10,617 bases of DNA from the NCBI GenBank assembly GCA_902767055.1, contig CACXFX010000005.1, positions 1-10,617 on the forward strand. The letters are read 5' to 3'. The DNA is from an uncultured Pseudomonadota bacterium (GTDB lineage Bacteria > Pseudomonadota > Alphaproteobacteria > RF32 > CAG-239). The position numbers and the translations under genes are program-made. The notes below the pieces were generated by a model. The model had not been told where the DNA came from and did not search any database. It saw only the letters and a list, made by a program, of their open reading frames with translations. Below, piece after piece: positions 1 through 6,467 of this stretch; the stretch's first letter is position 1; each line of letters opens with the position of its first letter.

Positions 1-1625
1 AAAACATCAAAACAAACATTTTTCACATTTGCACACCCTGCAAATGCAAACGGCGTTTTTGCGCCATTCGTTATGACACATCTGACTTTTTTGATATCGT
101 TTATCAGCTTTTTTATCTGATTAAAGCTGTAGATTTTAAGCTTTCCGTCGCGCTTCAAAAGCCCGAAAGCCCGCAACACGGGCGTATAAGGCAAATCATG
201 TGACCTAAGGTTTGACAGCCAAGACAATTCTTGAGCCGACGAAATAAGCAGTGCATCAGCCCCCTCCGGCAAAGCTTTAGCAACTGCCCGACATTTTTCT
301 TTTGCGGTCTGCCCTGCAAACTTTTTTAAGTGTGTAAACACCTCAACGTCAGTATTTAAAAAACCGCTCATCGGTGCCGTTTCGTCGGTTTTGACATCAA
401 TCTTTTGGCTTTTAAAATACTCTGCCGTTTGACAAGACAAGCTCCACGGATTAACAACCAGCTGATGTAAATCTTTAATCTTAAAAACTTTGATCACATC
501 TTTGATAAAATTTGACGAATCGATAACTTCAATTCCGTCTTTGACTTCCATCCTCGCCTGAAGAGTGTAGCGCCCGTCAACAAACAAAAAAGCGTCTTTT
601 TGACCGACAAACATCATACCCGCTGAGCCCGTAAATCCGGACAATTCAAGAATTTTATTTTCTTGAGGTAAAATATCTTCACCCAAAAACATATTATCGC
701 GCGTGATTAAAAATGCTTCACCGGCTTTAAGTTTTGCCTGAATTTCAAAAATATCTTCTTTTTTTTGCATTAATGCCGCGCACCAATCGCCGTTTTGATA
801 AAGCTTTATTTTCTTAAAACCTGCTTTTTGATAGGCACCAATGACCCAATCGACCTGCTCAAAAATAAAGCCCGATAAAACAACATACGCTCCGCCTTTG
901 AGCGCTTTTTTGATGTTTTGAGCCATCGAGATTAAGGGACGCGCCAAAATATTTGCAAAAACAAGATCAAAAGGCATTTGTTTTTGCACTGTTTTTGATT
1001 TTAACCCATCGCTGACAATGACATCAAAAAAATCCGAAACATGATTATCAAACGCATTTTGTCCTGCCACATTGACGGCTGTCGGATCAATATCAACGCC
1101 CAAAACATAAGGCTCAATATTTTGCCATTTCTTTGCGCTTGCAATGCCTAAAATCCCTGAACCGGTGCCGACATCCAAAATTTTTTTGCCCTTAAAACCG
1201 AAATTTGCAATATCACTTAAAGCTTGCAGGCAAAGATGCGTCGTCGGATGGGTAGATCCAAAAGCCGTTTGAGCATATATTTGAAGCAAAATTTTCTTTT
1301 TTTGAGGTAAAACTTTATCCGCAGCATCATAAATACAAAAATCACCGACTTCAATAGGGTCAAATCTGACAGCCGATTCAATCAGCCAATTTTTATCTTC
1401 AAAAATTTCAAGTTTAAAATCAGGTAAAACAACATGTTCAATTTCAGCGCGTTTTCTTAAATCCGAAGCATCAAAATCACCTGAGATATAGCCGATATAT
1501 ACTTCTTTGTCGTCATCCTGATAATTGAGCGCACTTGAGATAAAATAAGTATCCAACAAATTTGTTAATTCTTCTGAATATCGATTTTGAGCCTCAAAAG
1601 TAACGACTGAAATTTTTTCTTTCAT
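1..1625 (-). CDS. prmA-pepP: PrmA-PepP fusion: ribosomal protein L11 methyltransferase joined to Xaa-Pro aminopeptidase (partial, runs off left edge)
   Basis: One frame is open from ATG at 1625 to the window edge (about 541 codons), read by translating the minus strand. Residues 1-285 are PrmA, the SAM-dependent enzyme that methylates ribosomal protein L11. The substrate-loop motif AFGSTHPTT lies near 121-129, the SAM motif DVGTGSG at 151-157, an acidic VDID after the next strand, and the family signature NILARPL near 225-231. From Met286 (ATG at 770-768) the sequence is the N-terminal part of a family M24 aminopeptidase P, which removes N-terminal residues preceding proline: SGFTGSAG, FVDGRYTLQ and LSWLSNLR followed by PYTP. 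The metal-binding catalytic domain would lie beyond the window. PrmA's last strand (WCAALMQKK) runs directly into the PepP start, and no Shine-Dalgarno precedes Met286, so a single bifunctional polypeptide is likely. GAGA six bases before ATG 1625 is the ribosome site. Domain identities are confident; whether one product is made is inferred. Confidence 0.9.
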   Translation of the reverse strand, partial: MKEKISVVTFEAQNRYSEELTNLLDTYFISSALNYQDDDKEVYIGYISGDFDASDLRKRAEIEHVVLPDFKLEIFEDKNWLIESAVRFDPIEVGDFCIYDAADKVLPQKKKILLQIYAQTAFGSTHPTTHLCLQALSDIANFGFKGKKILDVGTGSGILGIASAKKWQNIEPYVLGVDIDPTAVNVAGQNAFDNHVSDFFDVIVSDGLKSKTVQKQMPFDLVFANILARPLISMAQNIKKALKGGAYVVLSGFIFEQVDWVIGAYQKAGFKKIKLYQNGDWCAALMQKKEDIFEIQAKLKAGEAFLITRDNMFLGEDILPQENKILELSGFTGSAGMMFVGQKDAFLFVDGRYTLQARMEVKDGIEVIDSSNFIKDVIKVFKIKDLHQLVVNPWSLSCQTAEYFKSQKIDVKTDETAPMSGFLNTDVEVFTHLKKFAGQTAKEKCRAVAKALPEGADALLISSAQELSWLSNLRSHDLPYTPVLRAFGLLKRDGKLKIYSFNQIKKLINDIKKVRCVITNGAKTPFAFAGCANVKNVCFDV

Positions 1626-1665
1626 TTTTTTCTCAATTTTGTTATCTTTTTATTTACCAAATAGA

Positions 1666-1695
1666 ATTATAATCCCTTTTTAGAATATGTTTAAA
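1666..1695 (-). promoter_or_regulatory. Predicted sigma70 promoter for prmA-pepP
   Basis: On the minus strand a perfect TATAAT (1666-1671) is preceded, at 18 bp spacing, by TTTAAA (1690-1695, 4 of 6 matches to the -35). Transcription would start near 1659, giving a leader of about 35 nt before ATG 1625. Confidence 0.5.
1668..1673 (+). promoter_or_regulatory. Predicted -10 element for the lipoprotein gene
   Basis: A perfect plus-strand TATAAT overlaps the minus-strand -10 because ATTATAAT (1666-1673) is its own reverse complement. The -35 region at 16-18 bp spacing is poor (TCTTTT at 1645-1650). Initiation near 1680 would give a leader of about 36 nt to the chosen start at 1717 and would leave only about 7 nt before the alternative ATG at 1687. 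Confidence 0.4.
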
Positions 1696-1716
1696 CATTT
1701 TTTAGAGAATTTGCAA

Positions 1717-2481
1717 ATGAAAAAATTGGCTTTCTTTTTAGCACTCGGTATTTTGGCTTCCTGCACTTATCGGGACAACTCAATCAATTTCTTACCTTTC
1801 CGTAATCAGGTCTTTACTTTCTGGCAGACTGAAAAGATTTTCTATTATGACCAGTCGTTAAATGAAGAATTTTTATCCGAAAGTCAAACCGTCACCGAAA
1901 ACAAGGTTGAACGCGGACAGGTTTTAATCACGCATGCGGGTGAAGAGATGGCTTCCACCAAAACATACCGCACGGATTATTACAGCACGGAAACAGTTAA
2001 ACCTAACAAAAACGGCGAAATGGATTCAGCTTATTCTCCGCTTAAAATCAAGAAAAATGCAAATTACAATGCGTTTGGTGAAACAACTTACGATGGTGTA
2101 ACTTATATGCTCGTCCGTCCTGAATACAGCAAAGACGTTATCTTGGTTGAACCGGACGGCAAAATTTATAATCACATCGGTCGTATGCTCGGCAAACGTT
2201 TGATTGTCTTAAGCGCTGAATTTTTTATAACACCTGAAGATTTGAGAATGTATCCGGTGGTTGATACGCGTGTCGAAAACGCAGATAAAGCCGAAGGTTA
2301 TACATTGACCTATGACGGACTTGAAAATGACGGCAACGAAATGGTCTTTACATACCATAAGTTCGGCGAAGAGCCTCAACAAGCCAGATTTTCAATCTGT
2401 GATGAGCAAATCGAAATTTTCGGACTTGAAATTGACGTCTTTGACGCTTCCGAAGAAAAAATCGAATATATGATTAAATAA
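1717..2481 (+). CDS. Putative outer-membrane lipoprotein of unknown function
   Basis: A 254-residue protein starting MKKLAFFLALGILASC: a basic N-region, a hydrophobic core and the lipobox LASC. This predicts cleavage by signal peptidase II and lipidation of Cys16. Thr follows the Cys rather than Asp, so by the usual Lol rule it should go to the outer membrane. I chose ATG 1717 over the in-frame ATG at 1687 because the signal peptide begins there, GAG lies about 9 nt upstream, and the upstream ATG falls inside the divergent prmA promoter. The mature part is mixed polar sequence rich in Tyr, Glu and Asp, with no repeats or further membrane segment. I do not recognise a family. Its own terminator at 2504-2540 and divergent promoter make it a single-gene unit. 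Gene and lipoprotein nature are confident; the function is unknown. Confidence 0.85.
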   Translation: MKKLAFFLALGILASCTYRDNSINFLPFRNQVFTFWQTEKIFYYDQSLNEEFLSESQTVTENKVERGQVLITHAGEEMASTKTYRTDYYSTETVKPNKNGEMDSAYSPLKIKKNANYNAFGETTYDGVTYMLVRPEYSKDVILVEPDGKIYNHIGRMLGKRLIVLSAEFFITPEDLRMYPVVDTRVENADKAEGYTLTYDGLENDGNEMVFTYHKFGEEPQQARFSICDEQIEIFGLEIDVFDASEEKIEYMIK

Positions 2482-2503
2482 ATCATATCATACGTTTTTA
2501 TCA

Positions 2504-2540
2504 AAACAAGGACCTTTTTTGTCGGGCCCTTGTTTTTTTT
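2504..2540 (+). terminator. Intrinsic terminator of the lipoprotein gene
   Basis: AACAAGGACC (2505-2514) pairs with GGGCCCTTGTT (2524-2534), with one A-C mismatch, around a T-rich loop. An uninterrupted T run to 2540 follows. It lies 23 bp after the stop codon. Confidence 0.85.
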
Positions 2541-2541
2541 A

Positions 2542-2570
2542 TTGACAAGTATATCCAAATATGGTTTAAT
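2542..2570 (+). promoter_or_regulatory. Strong sigma70-type promoter for the structured RNA / LRR leader
   Basis: A perfect -35 TTGACA (2542-2547), an optimal 17 bp spacer and TTTAAT (2565-2570, 5 of 6 matches) as the -10. It is the best promoter in the window. It begins immediately after the upstream terminator, so it marks an independent transcription unit. Predicted start is about 2577-2580. Confidence 0.8.
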
Positions 2571-2577
2571 AAATTTC

Positions 2578-2828
2578 GGATGGTAAACATAAGTTTATCA
2601 TTTATGTGCCTTGATTGGGCACGGGGCTTTCAACGGCTCTCCACATAAGGCAGTGATGGATAACACTGTATTTTGGTGTTGTTTTTTTGTTTTAAACAAC
2701 ACTTTATCCCCGAAGTAAGTCGGGGAGCCGATGGCGAATGTACAAGATTTTTTCTAAAGGCTGTCGGAGTCATTTCCTTATGTGTGATTGTTGAACTCCC
2801 CGCCGCTTATCAAGACGCGGCCTTTTTT
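2578..2828 (+). ncRNA. Candidate structured RNA (about 250 nt), unrecognised family; free-standing sRNA or 5' leader
   Basis: Between a near-consensus promoter and an intrinsic terminator the sequence folds by eye into nested, non-conflicting helices. A 5' hairpin pairs GTGCC 2606-2610 with GGCAC 2618-2622. A long-range helix P1 pairs CGGGG 2622-2626 and TTCAAC 2629-2634 with GTTGAA 2790-2795 and CCCCG 2798-2802, leaving a 2x2 internal loop. P2 pairs CACATAAGG 2642-2650 with CCTTATGTG 2776-2784, 9 perfect bp. Inside P2 sit four consecutive hairpins: 2651-2655/2664-2668, 2676-2684/2694-2702 (9 bp), 2707-2712/2721-2726 (6 bp, GC-rich) and 2728-2735/2760-2767 (8 bp with two G-U pairs). P2 therefore closes a five-way junction. 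I looked for and did not find hallmarks of RNase P, tmRNA (tag codons), SRP RNA, 6S RNA or common riboswitches. Only 29 nt separate its terminator from the LRR start codon, so it may instead be that gene's regulatory leader. Confidence 0.6.
2802..2828 (+). terminator. Intrinsic terminator at the end of the structured RNA, just upstream of the LRR gene
   Basis: GCCGC (2802-2806) pairs with GCGGC (2817-2821), followed by CTTTTTT to 2828. It directly abuts helix P1 and shares only G2802 with it. I see no usable promoter between here and the ATG at 2858, so the downstream gene appears to depend on read-through. Confidence 0.75.
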
Positions 2829-2857
2829 ATGGTGTTAACAGTAGACGGAGAAAAAAT

Positions 2858-3706
2858 ATGAGAAAACTATTTTTTGTTTTGACCCTTATCTTAAGCTTTA
2901 ATGCATTAGCCGACGATTTACCCTCTTGCGGGACAAATTGCACATATTCTTATGTTCAAAACGGGACAGATCAAAATAATGAGCCGACATACACATTGAT
3001 TATGGAACCGATTGATCAAAATCAGGAAGCTAGCACTCAGGGTAGCGCAATATGTACCGATGGGTGTCACAACACATCTTTATGGGCAGACACCAATGTA
3101 ACCAAAGTCGAGATTAAAGAAGGTATCACCTCAATCGGCTCAAGCACTTTTGAGTTTATGAGCACCATCACAGAAATCAGCCTTCCTGAAGGATTAAAAA
3201 ACATAGGATCGGAAGCGCTTAATGGTACACACTTAACGCACATTGATATTCCAAGCAGTGTGACAAGTATTGGCGGTTGGGTTTTTAATATTTCAACCCT
3301 ACAAAGTATTAACGGATTACCTCAAGGCTTGACAAGTATTGGTGCTTATACTTTTGCCAATTCTTCATTGACGGAACTTGTCATACCGGATTCGGTAACA
3401 TCTATGTCAATTGAAGCTTTTGGTGGAATAACAGGCTATCAAGGTGCCACCATTCAAACCTTGTATTGTTCTGAGGCGCTTCAAAGCCAGTGTGAAGCCG
3501 CCGTTCAGTGGAAAAAGGATTTGGGTCGAACAGTTAATGTGGTACCTTATCAAAAATATGGCGATAAATTTTATTACAACGGCAAATTTTATACCAGCCC
3601 GAACGACATCATCGGCGATAAACATATTCAAAAACGCATCTATACCATCGATGAAGCTAATCGCGTGGCGGGTCAAAAGAATCGCGTATCGATTAAGTAC
3701 AGATAG
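2858..3706 (+). CDS. Secreted BspA-like leucine-rich-repeat (LRR_5) protein
   Basis: A 282-residue protein with a Sec signal peptide (residues 1-18, predicted cut after ALA). A short N-terminal module follows, carrying two CxxxC pairs (Cys24/28 and Cys66/70) that could form disulfides outside the cytoplasm. Residues about 84-190 hold roughly five 22-23-residue repeats of the LRR_5/BspA type, with recurring elements such as GITSIGSSTF, LPEGLKNIGSEAL, IPSSVTSIGGWVF and IPDSVTSM. Cys204 and Cys212 follow, then a Tyr/Lys/Arg-rich tail of about 60 residues ending RVSIKYR. BspA-like repeats are usually surface or secreted binding modules; the ligand here is unknown. The start is supported by GGAG about 8 nt upstream of ATG 2858. 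The gene lies directly behind the structured RNA and its terminator, and ends 2 bp from the convergent grpE. The tail could be a sorting or anchoring region, which is inference only. Confidence 0.85.
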   Translation: MRKLFFVLTLILSFNALADDLPSCGTNCTYSYVQNGTDQNNEPTYTLIMEPIDQNQEASTQGSAICTDGCHNTSLWADTNVTKVEIKEGITSIGSSTFEFMSTITEISLPEGLKNIGSEALNGTHLTHIDIPSSVTSIGGWVFNISTLQSINGLPQGLTSIGAYTFANSSLTELVIPDSVTSMSIEAFGGITGYQGATIQTLYCSEALQSQCEAAVQWKKDLGRTVNVVPYQKYGDKFYYNGKFYTSPNDIIGDKHIQKRIYTIDEANRVAGQKNRVSIKYR

Positions 3707-3708
3707 AC

Positions 3709-4254
3709 TTATTCTTTTGCAACAACAACCATTGCTTCACGCAAGAGACGATCGTTTAGCATATAACCGGTTTGAAGTTCTGATACGATTGTTCCCGCAG
3801 GTTTTGAAGGATCCGAAACCTGTTGAATCACCTGATGAAAATTCGGGTCAAACGGATGACCGATAATATCCATTTTGACAATGCCGAATTTTTCAAAAAC
3901 ATGCATAAGTTCTTTTTGCGTCAACTTCACACCCTCAAGCAAAGCCTGACAATCCGTATTTTCATCTTTTTGAACGGCGCAGAGAGCACGCTCTAAATTA
4001 TCCGCCACCCCGAGCAAATCTTTGGCAAAACTTGAAATGGCATATTTACCCGTTTTTTCCATCTCAAGTGCACACCTTTTTTTGACATTTTCGGATTCTG
4101 CCAATGCGCGAAGTAATTCATCTTTTAATTTACGGTTTTCTTCTTTTAAAGCCTCAAGAGCATCTTCTTTGACGTTTTCTTTATCATCACATTCATTTTG
4201 CACTTTGTTTTCCTGCTCTAAAATTTCGTCTTTTGCATGGTGATGTTTTTTCAT
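3709..4254 (-). CDS. grpE: Co-chaperone GrpE, nucleotide exchange factor of DnaK
   Basis: A 181-residue cytoplasmic protein. GrpE forms a dimer that releases ADP from DnaK (Hsp70). A charged N-terminal region (residues about 1-30, with a KKHHH start) leads into a long Glu/Lys-rich coiled coil (about 30-75), the AISSFAKDLLGVADNLERAL helix segment and the C-terminal beta-wing. The family signature is PFDPNFHQVIQQV, PAGTIVSELQTGY and REAMVVVAK. The frame extends upstream to a TTG at 4284, but ATG 4254 is chosen because AGAGG lies 6 nt before it and the length then fits the family. The gene is not next to dnaK, dnaJ or hrcA here; it is a single-gene unit divergent from glgA and convergent with the LRR gene. 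I see no CIRCE element. Confidence 0.97.
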   Translation of the reverse strand: MKKHHHAKDEILEQENKVQNECDDKENVKEDALEALKEENRKLKDELLRALAESENVKKRCALEMEKTGKYAISSFAKDLLGVADNLERALCAVQKDENTDCQALLEGVKLTQKELMHVFEKFGIVKMDIIGHPFDPNFHQVIQQVSDPSKPAGTIVSELQTGYMLNDRLLREAMVVVAKE

Positions 4255-4296
4255 AACAAGCCTCTTTAATTTTATTTTAATCAACCGATATATACC

Positions 4297-4325
4297 AACT
4301 TAGTGATAAAAGATGCACAAGTCAA
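4297..4325 (-). promoter_or_regulatory. Possible grpE promoter
   Basis: On the minus strand TTGACT (4320-4325, 5 of 6) lies 17 bp before a weak -10, TAAGTT (4297-4302). The leading CTTGAC would also suit a heat-shock sigma -35, as expected for grpE, but the -10 does not decide between them. Confidence 0.3.
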
Positions 4326-4346
4326 GAGATTTGAAAATTTTTTTGG

Positions 4347-4375
4347 TTGAGAAAACAGAAAATAAATGATATATT
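4347..4375 (+). promoter_or_regulatory. Sigma70-type promoter of the glgA-SemiSWEET operon
   Basis: TTGAGA (4347-4352, 5 of 6), a 17 bp spacer and TATATT (4370-4375, 5 of 6). Predicted start near 4382 gives a short leader of about 27 nt containing GGCAGG just ahead of ATG 4409. Confidence 0.65.
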
Positions 4376-4408
4376 CAAGATGTATTATTTAGATATCGGC
4401 AGGTTGAA

Positions 4409-6445
4409 ATGGAATTAAATCGGCAAAAACAAAAAAATGCAAACGGCTTGTTGCAGCATGGCTTTAATAAAAAAAGCCTTGTGAGTTCTTTTGCCAAAGT
4501 ACATCATAGCGATCTGTCTTATCTTTCGAAAATATCAAAAGCACAATGCTTAGGCTTAAACCCTTGGCCGCAAATTCAGCAAATAGATGCATGGATGCTC
4601 TCTGCCGAAACCGCTACTTTTATGAAATGGGGCGGGCTGGGTATGGTTGCTTCCGAACTGCCCGAGAACTTTAATAAGACGTTTGAGCACCTGTCTTGCA
4701 AAATGTCTATCATTACACCGATGTATGAGGGGAACACCGGTAAAAAATCCGCATTTTTTCAGGGAGAATATTATAAGGGCGCCGAAAATAAACAACTTAA
4801 GGTGGAATTTTTGGGTAATATGCGTGTAACCTTTGCGGACGCAACATCAAGCGACTTAAAAGATTATACCGTTAAAATTTATCAGGGCTTTTTTTCGGGC
4901 GTACGCTATATTTTCTTAAAAAATGAGCACTTTTTTTCAATTGATCCGTCTCCTTTAAATCCATCGACACAAGACGGATGCTATATCTTTAATGTTCATA
5001 ATGTTGATGAGGTAGAGCGTTTTGCTTTTTTCTCAAAAGCAGTCTACACTCTTCTTGTGAAAACCTTAACGGGTAATTTTAAGAAAATCAAAACACCGAA
5101 CGTCATGATTGCCAACGATTGGCACAGTGGTGCGTTGGGCGGACTTTGCAAATATTTAACGCGTGTAAAGGCTCATGAAGGAGCTTTTTCCGAGAGCGTC
5201 GCCGAAAAAATCGAAAATATACCGATTGTGCATATTGCACACCATTTGGGATACCAAGGCTGGGATTACAAAAATACGGCACGTTTCTTAAACGGCCTGT
5301 ATGAAAAACACGCTGTCGATATTTTTAAGAACGCCAAAGCAATCAAGAACAGCAATCCGCGCACACAAAACACTCTGATTGTTTATGATTGTTATAACCA
5401 AGCTTCTTCAGATTTTCATCTTGCGGACAGGGTAGTCACCGTTTCTAAAAATTATATGGAAGAGGTTTCTAAAGAACTTTGTTTCGGCTATGATTTCAGA
5501 GATATCTTAAAAATCAGAAAAAACCATCGCACGTTTTTCGGCATTGTCAACGGTTATGAAAAAAAATTGATTTCCCCAAATGATGCTAAAATCGCACGTT
5601 TGAATGCCTATTTTACGGATTTTGAATTTAAGATTTACGATGAGAAAAAGCTTCAAAATAAAACCCACAATAAAAAAGAGTGCATCAAATTGCTTTCAAA
5701 ACTGGCAAGCGATGAGCACTTTAAAAATGATGTTATCCCTTTGATTGAAACGGATAATTTTCAAGACATATCAGATTTGGTTTCAAAAGCGGCAAAAATT
5801 CCGTTTCTTGCCGCAACAAGTCGCTTGGTTGAGCAAAAGGGGTATGATATTGCCTCTGCCGCACTTATAAAAACGATTGAACAAATCAAAGAACAAAAGT
5901 CAGAATTTCCGATTGTGGCGATGGGTGGTGCCGGCAATTTGGAACTCTACGAGATGCTTAAAAAATTTCATCGTGAGGTTGAAAAAATCTCGCCCAAAGC
6001 TGCAAAAAGGATTTTTATTTTCAGAGGTTATAAAGACGAGTTTGCCTATGCGTTGCAACTTGCCGCTGATTTTTATCTGATGCCGTCGCATTTTGAGCCG
6101 TGCGGTTTGACGCAAATGGAAGCAATGGCTAAAGGTTCGCTTCCGATTGCGACCTCAACCGGCGGTTTGGTGGATACGATTGAAAACGGCGTTGACGGTT
6201 TCAGAACAGATGTCTTTTTTGCCGGCAAAATAAAAGTATACGGTTCAAACACCAAAGCGCAAAAACTCAAAAACAATGTCAGCGCTTATGCCGACGTTCT
6301 CTTAAAAGCGCTCAAGTGTTTTTACCAAACGCCGGATATTATTACAGCCATGAAGATTAATGCGATGAAAAAAGATTTCGGCTGGAACGTGCAAGACGGA
6401 TCAGTCTATAAATATTACAAACTCTTAAAAACAGGTTCATTATAA
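4409..6445 (+). CDS. glgA: Glycogen/starch synthase, GT5 family, enlarged form
   Basis: GT5 synthases transfer glucose from a nucleotide sugar (usually ADP-glucose in bacteria) to a growing alpha-1,4-glucan. Family landmarks appear in order: KWGGLGMV at residues 73-80 (the KxGGL donor-binding loop), NDWH at 236-239, HHLGYQG (usually HNLAYQG), VTVSKNY, GIVNGYE (usually GVLNGID), SRLVEQKG with Arg472 and Lys477, and FEPCGLTQ with Glu563, then TGGLVDTI. Arg472, Lys477 and Glu563 correspond to E. coli Arg300, Lys305 and Glu377, so catalysis should be intact. At 678 residues it is about 200 longer than E. coli GlgA (477). There are about 58 extra residues before the KxGGL loop, and most of the rest lies between NDWH and SRL, including a Lys/Asn-rich stretch around 420-460. 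No glgB, glgC or glgP is in the window. The gene is first in an operon with a SemiSWEET transporter. Family is confident; donor and acceptor are not established. Confidence 0.93.
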   Translation: MELNRQKQKNANGLLQHGFNKKSLVSSFAKVHHSDLSYLSKISKAQCLGLNPWPQIQQIDAWMLSAETATFMKWGGLGMVASELPENFNKTFEHLSCKMSIITPMYEGNTGKKSAFFQGEYYKGAENKQLKVEFLGNMRVTFADATSSDLKDYTVKIYQGFFSGVRYIFLKNEHFFSIDPSPLNPSTQDGCYIFNVHNVDEVERFAFFSKAVYTLLVKTLTGNFKKIKTPNVMIANDWHSGALGGLCKYLTRVKAHEGAFSESVAEKIENIPIVHIAHHLGYQGWDYKNTARFLNGLYEKHAVDIFKNAKAIKNSNPRTQNTLIVYDCYNQASSDFHLADRVVTVSKNYMEEVSKELCFGYDFRDILKIRKNHRTFFGIVNGYEKKLISPNDAKIARLNAYFTDFEFKIYDEKKLQNKTHNKKECIKLLSKLASDEHFKNDVIPLIETDNFQDISDLVSKAAKIPFLAATSRLVEQKGYDIASAALIKTIEQIKEQKSEFPIVAMGGAGNLELYEMLKKFHREVEKISPKAAKRIFIFRGYKDEFAYALQLAADFYLMPSHFEPCGLTQMEAMAKGSLPIATSTGGLVDTIENGVDGFRTDVFFAGKIKVYGSNTKAQKLKNNVSAYADVLLKALKCFYQTPDIITAMKINAMKKDFGWNVQDGSVYKYYKLLKTGSL

Positions 6446-6467
6446 TTAACAAAAGGAGAAACATACG

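Noticed and set aside
2578..2828. A tmRNA, RNase P, SRP or 6S gene as an explanation of the structured region.
   Set aside because: No tmRNA tag codons or tRNA-like end, no RNase P core motifs, no SRP GGAAGG-type loop, and a multi-branched rather than rod-like fold unlike 6S.
2673..2861. A 62-codon plus-strand frame through the structured RNA whose stop overlaps the LRR start as ATGA, like a translationally coupled leader peptide.
   Set aside because: It starts with TTG, has no Shine-Dalgarno, runs through several stable hairpins and the terminator, and has no recognisable protein character. The RNA structure explains the sequence better.
3255..3345. A repeated 12-nt sequence (GACAAGTATTGG) in the LRR gene as a possible DNA repeat element.
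   Set aside because: It encodes the recurring TSIG of successive leucine-rich repeats and is explained by the protein repeat.
3407..3866. Short frames overlapping the end of the LRR gene and grpE on both strands.
   Set aside because: They are shadows of the two well-supported convergent genes.
3709..4284. A longer GrpE starting at the TTG at 4284.
   Set aside because: There is no ribosome site before it, while ATG 4254 has AGAGG at good spacing and gives the normal GrpE start and length.
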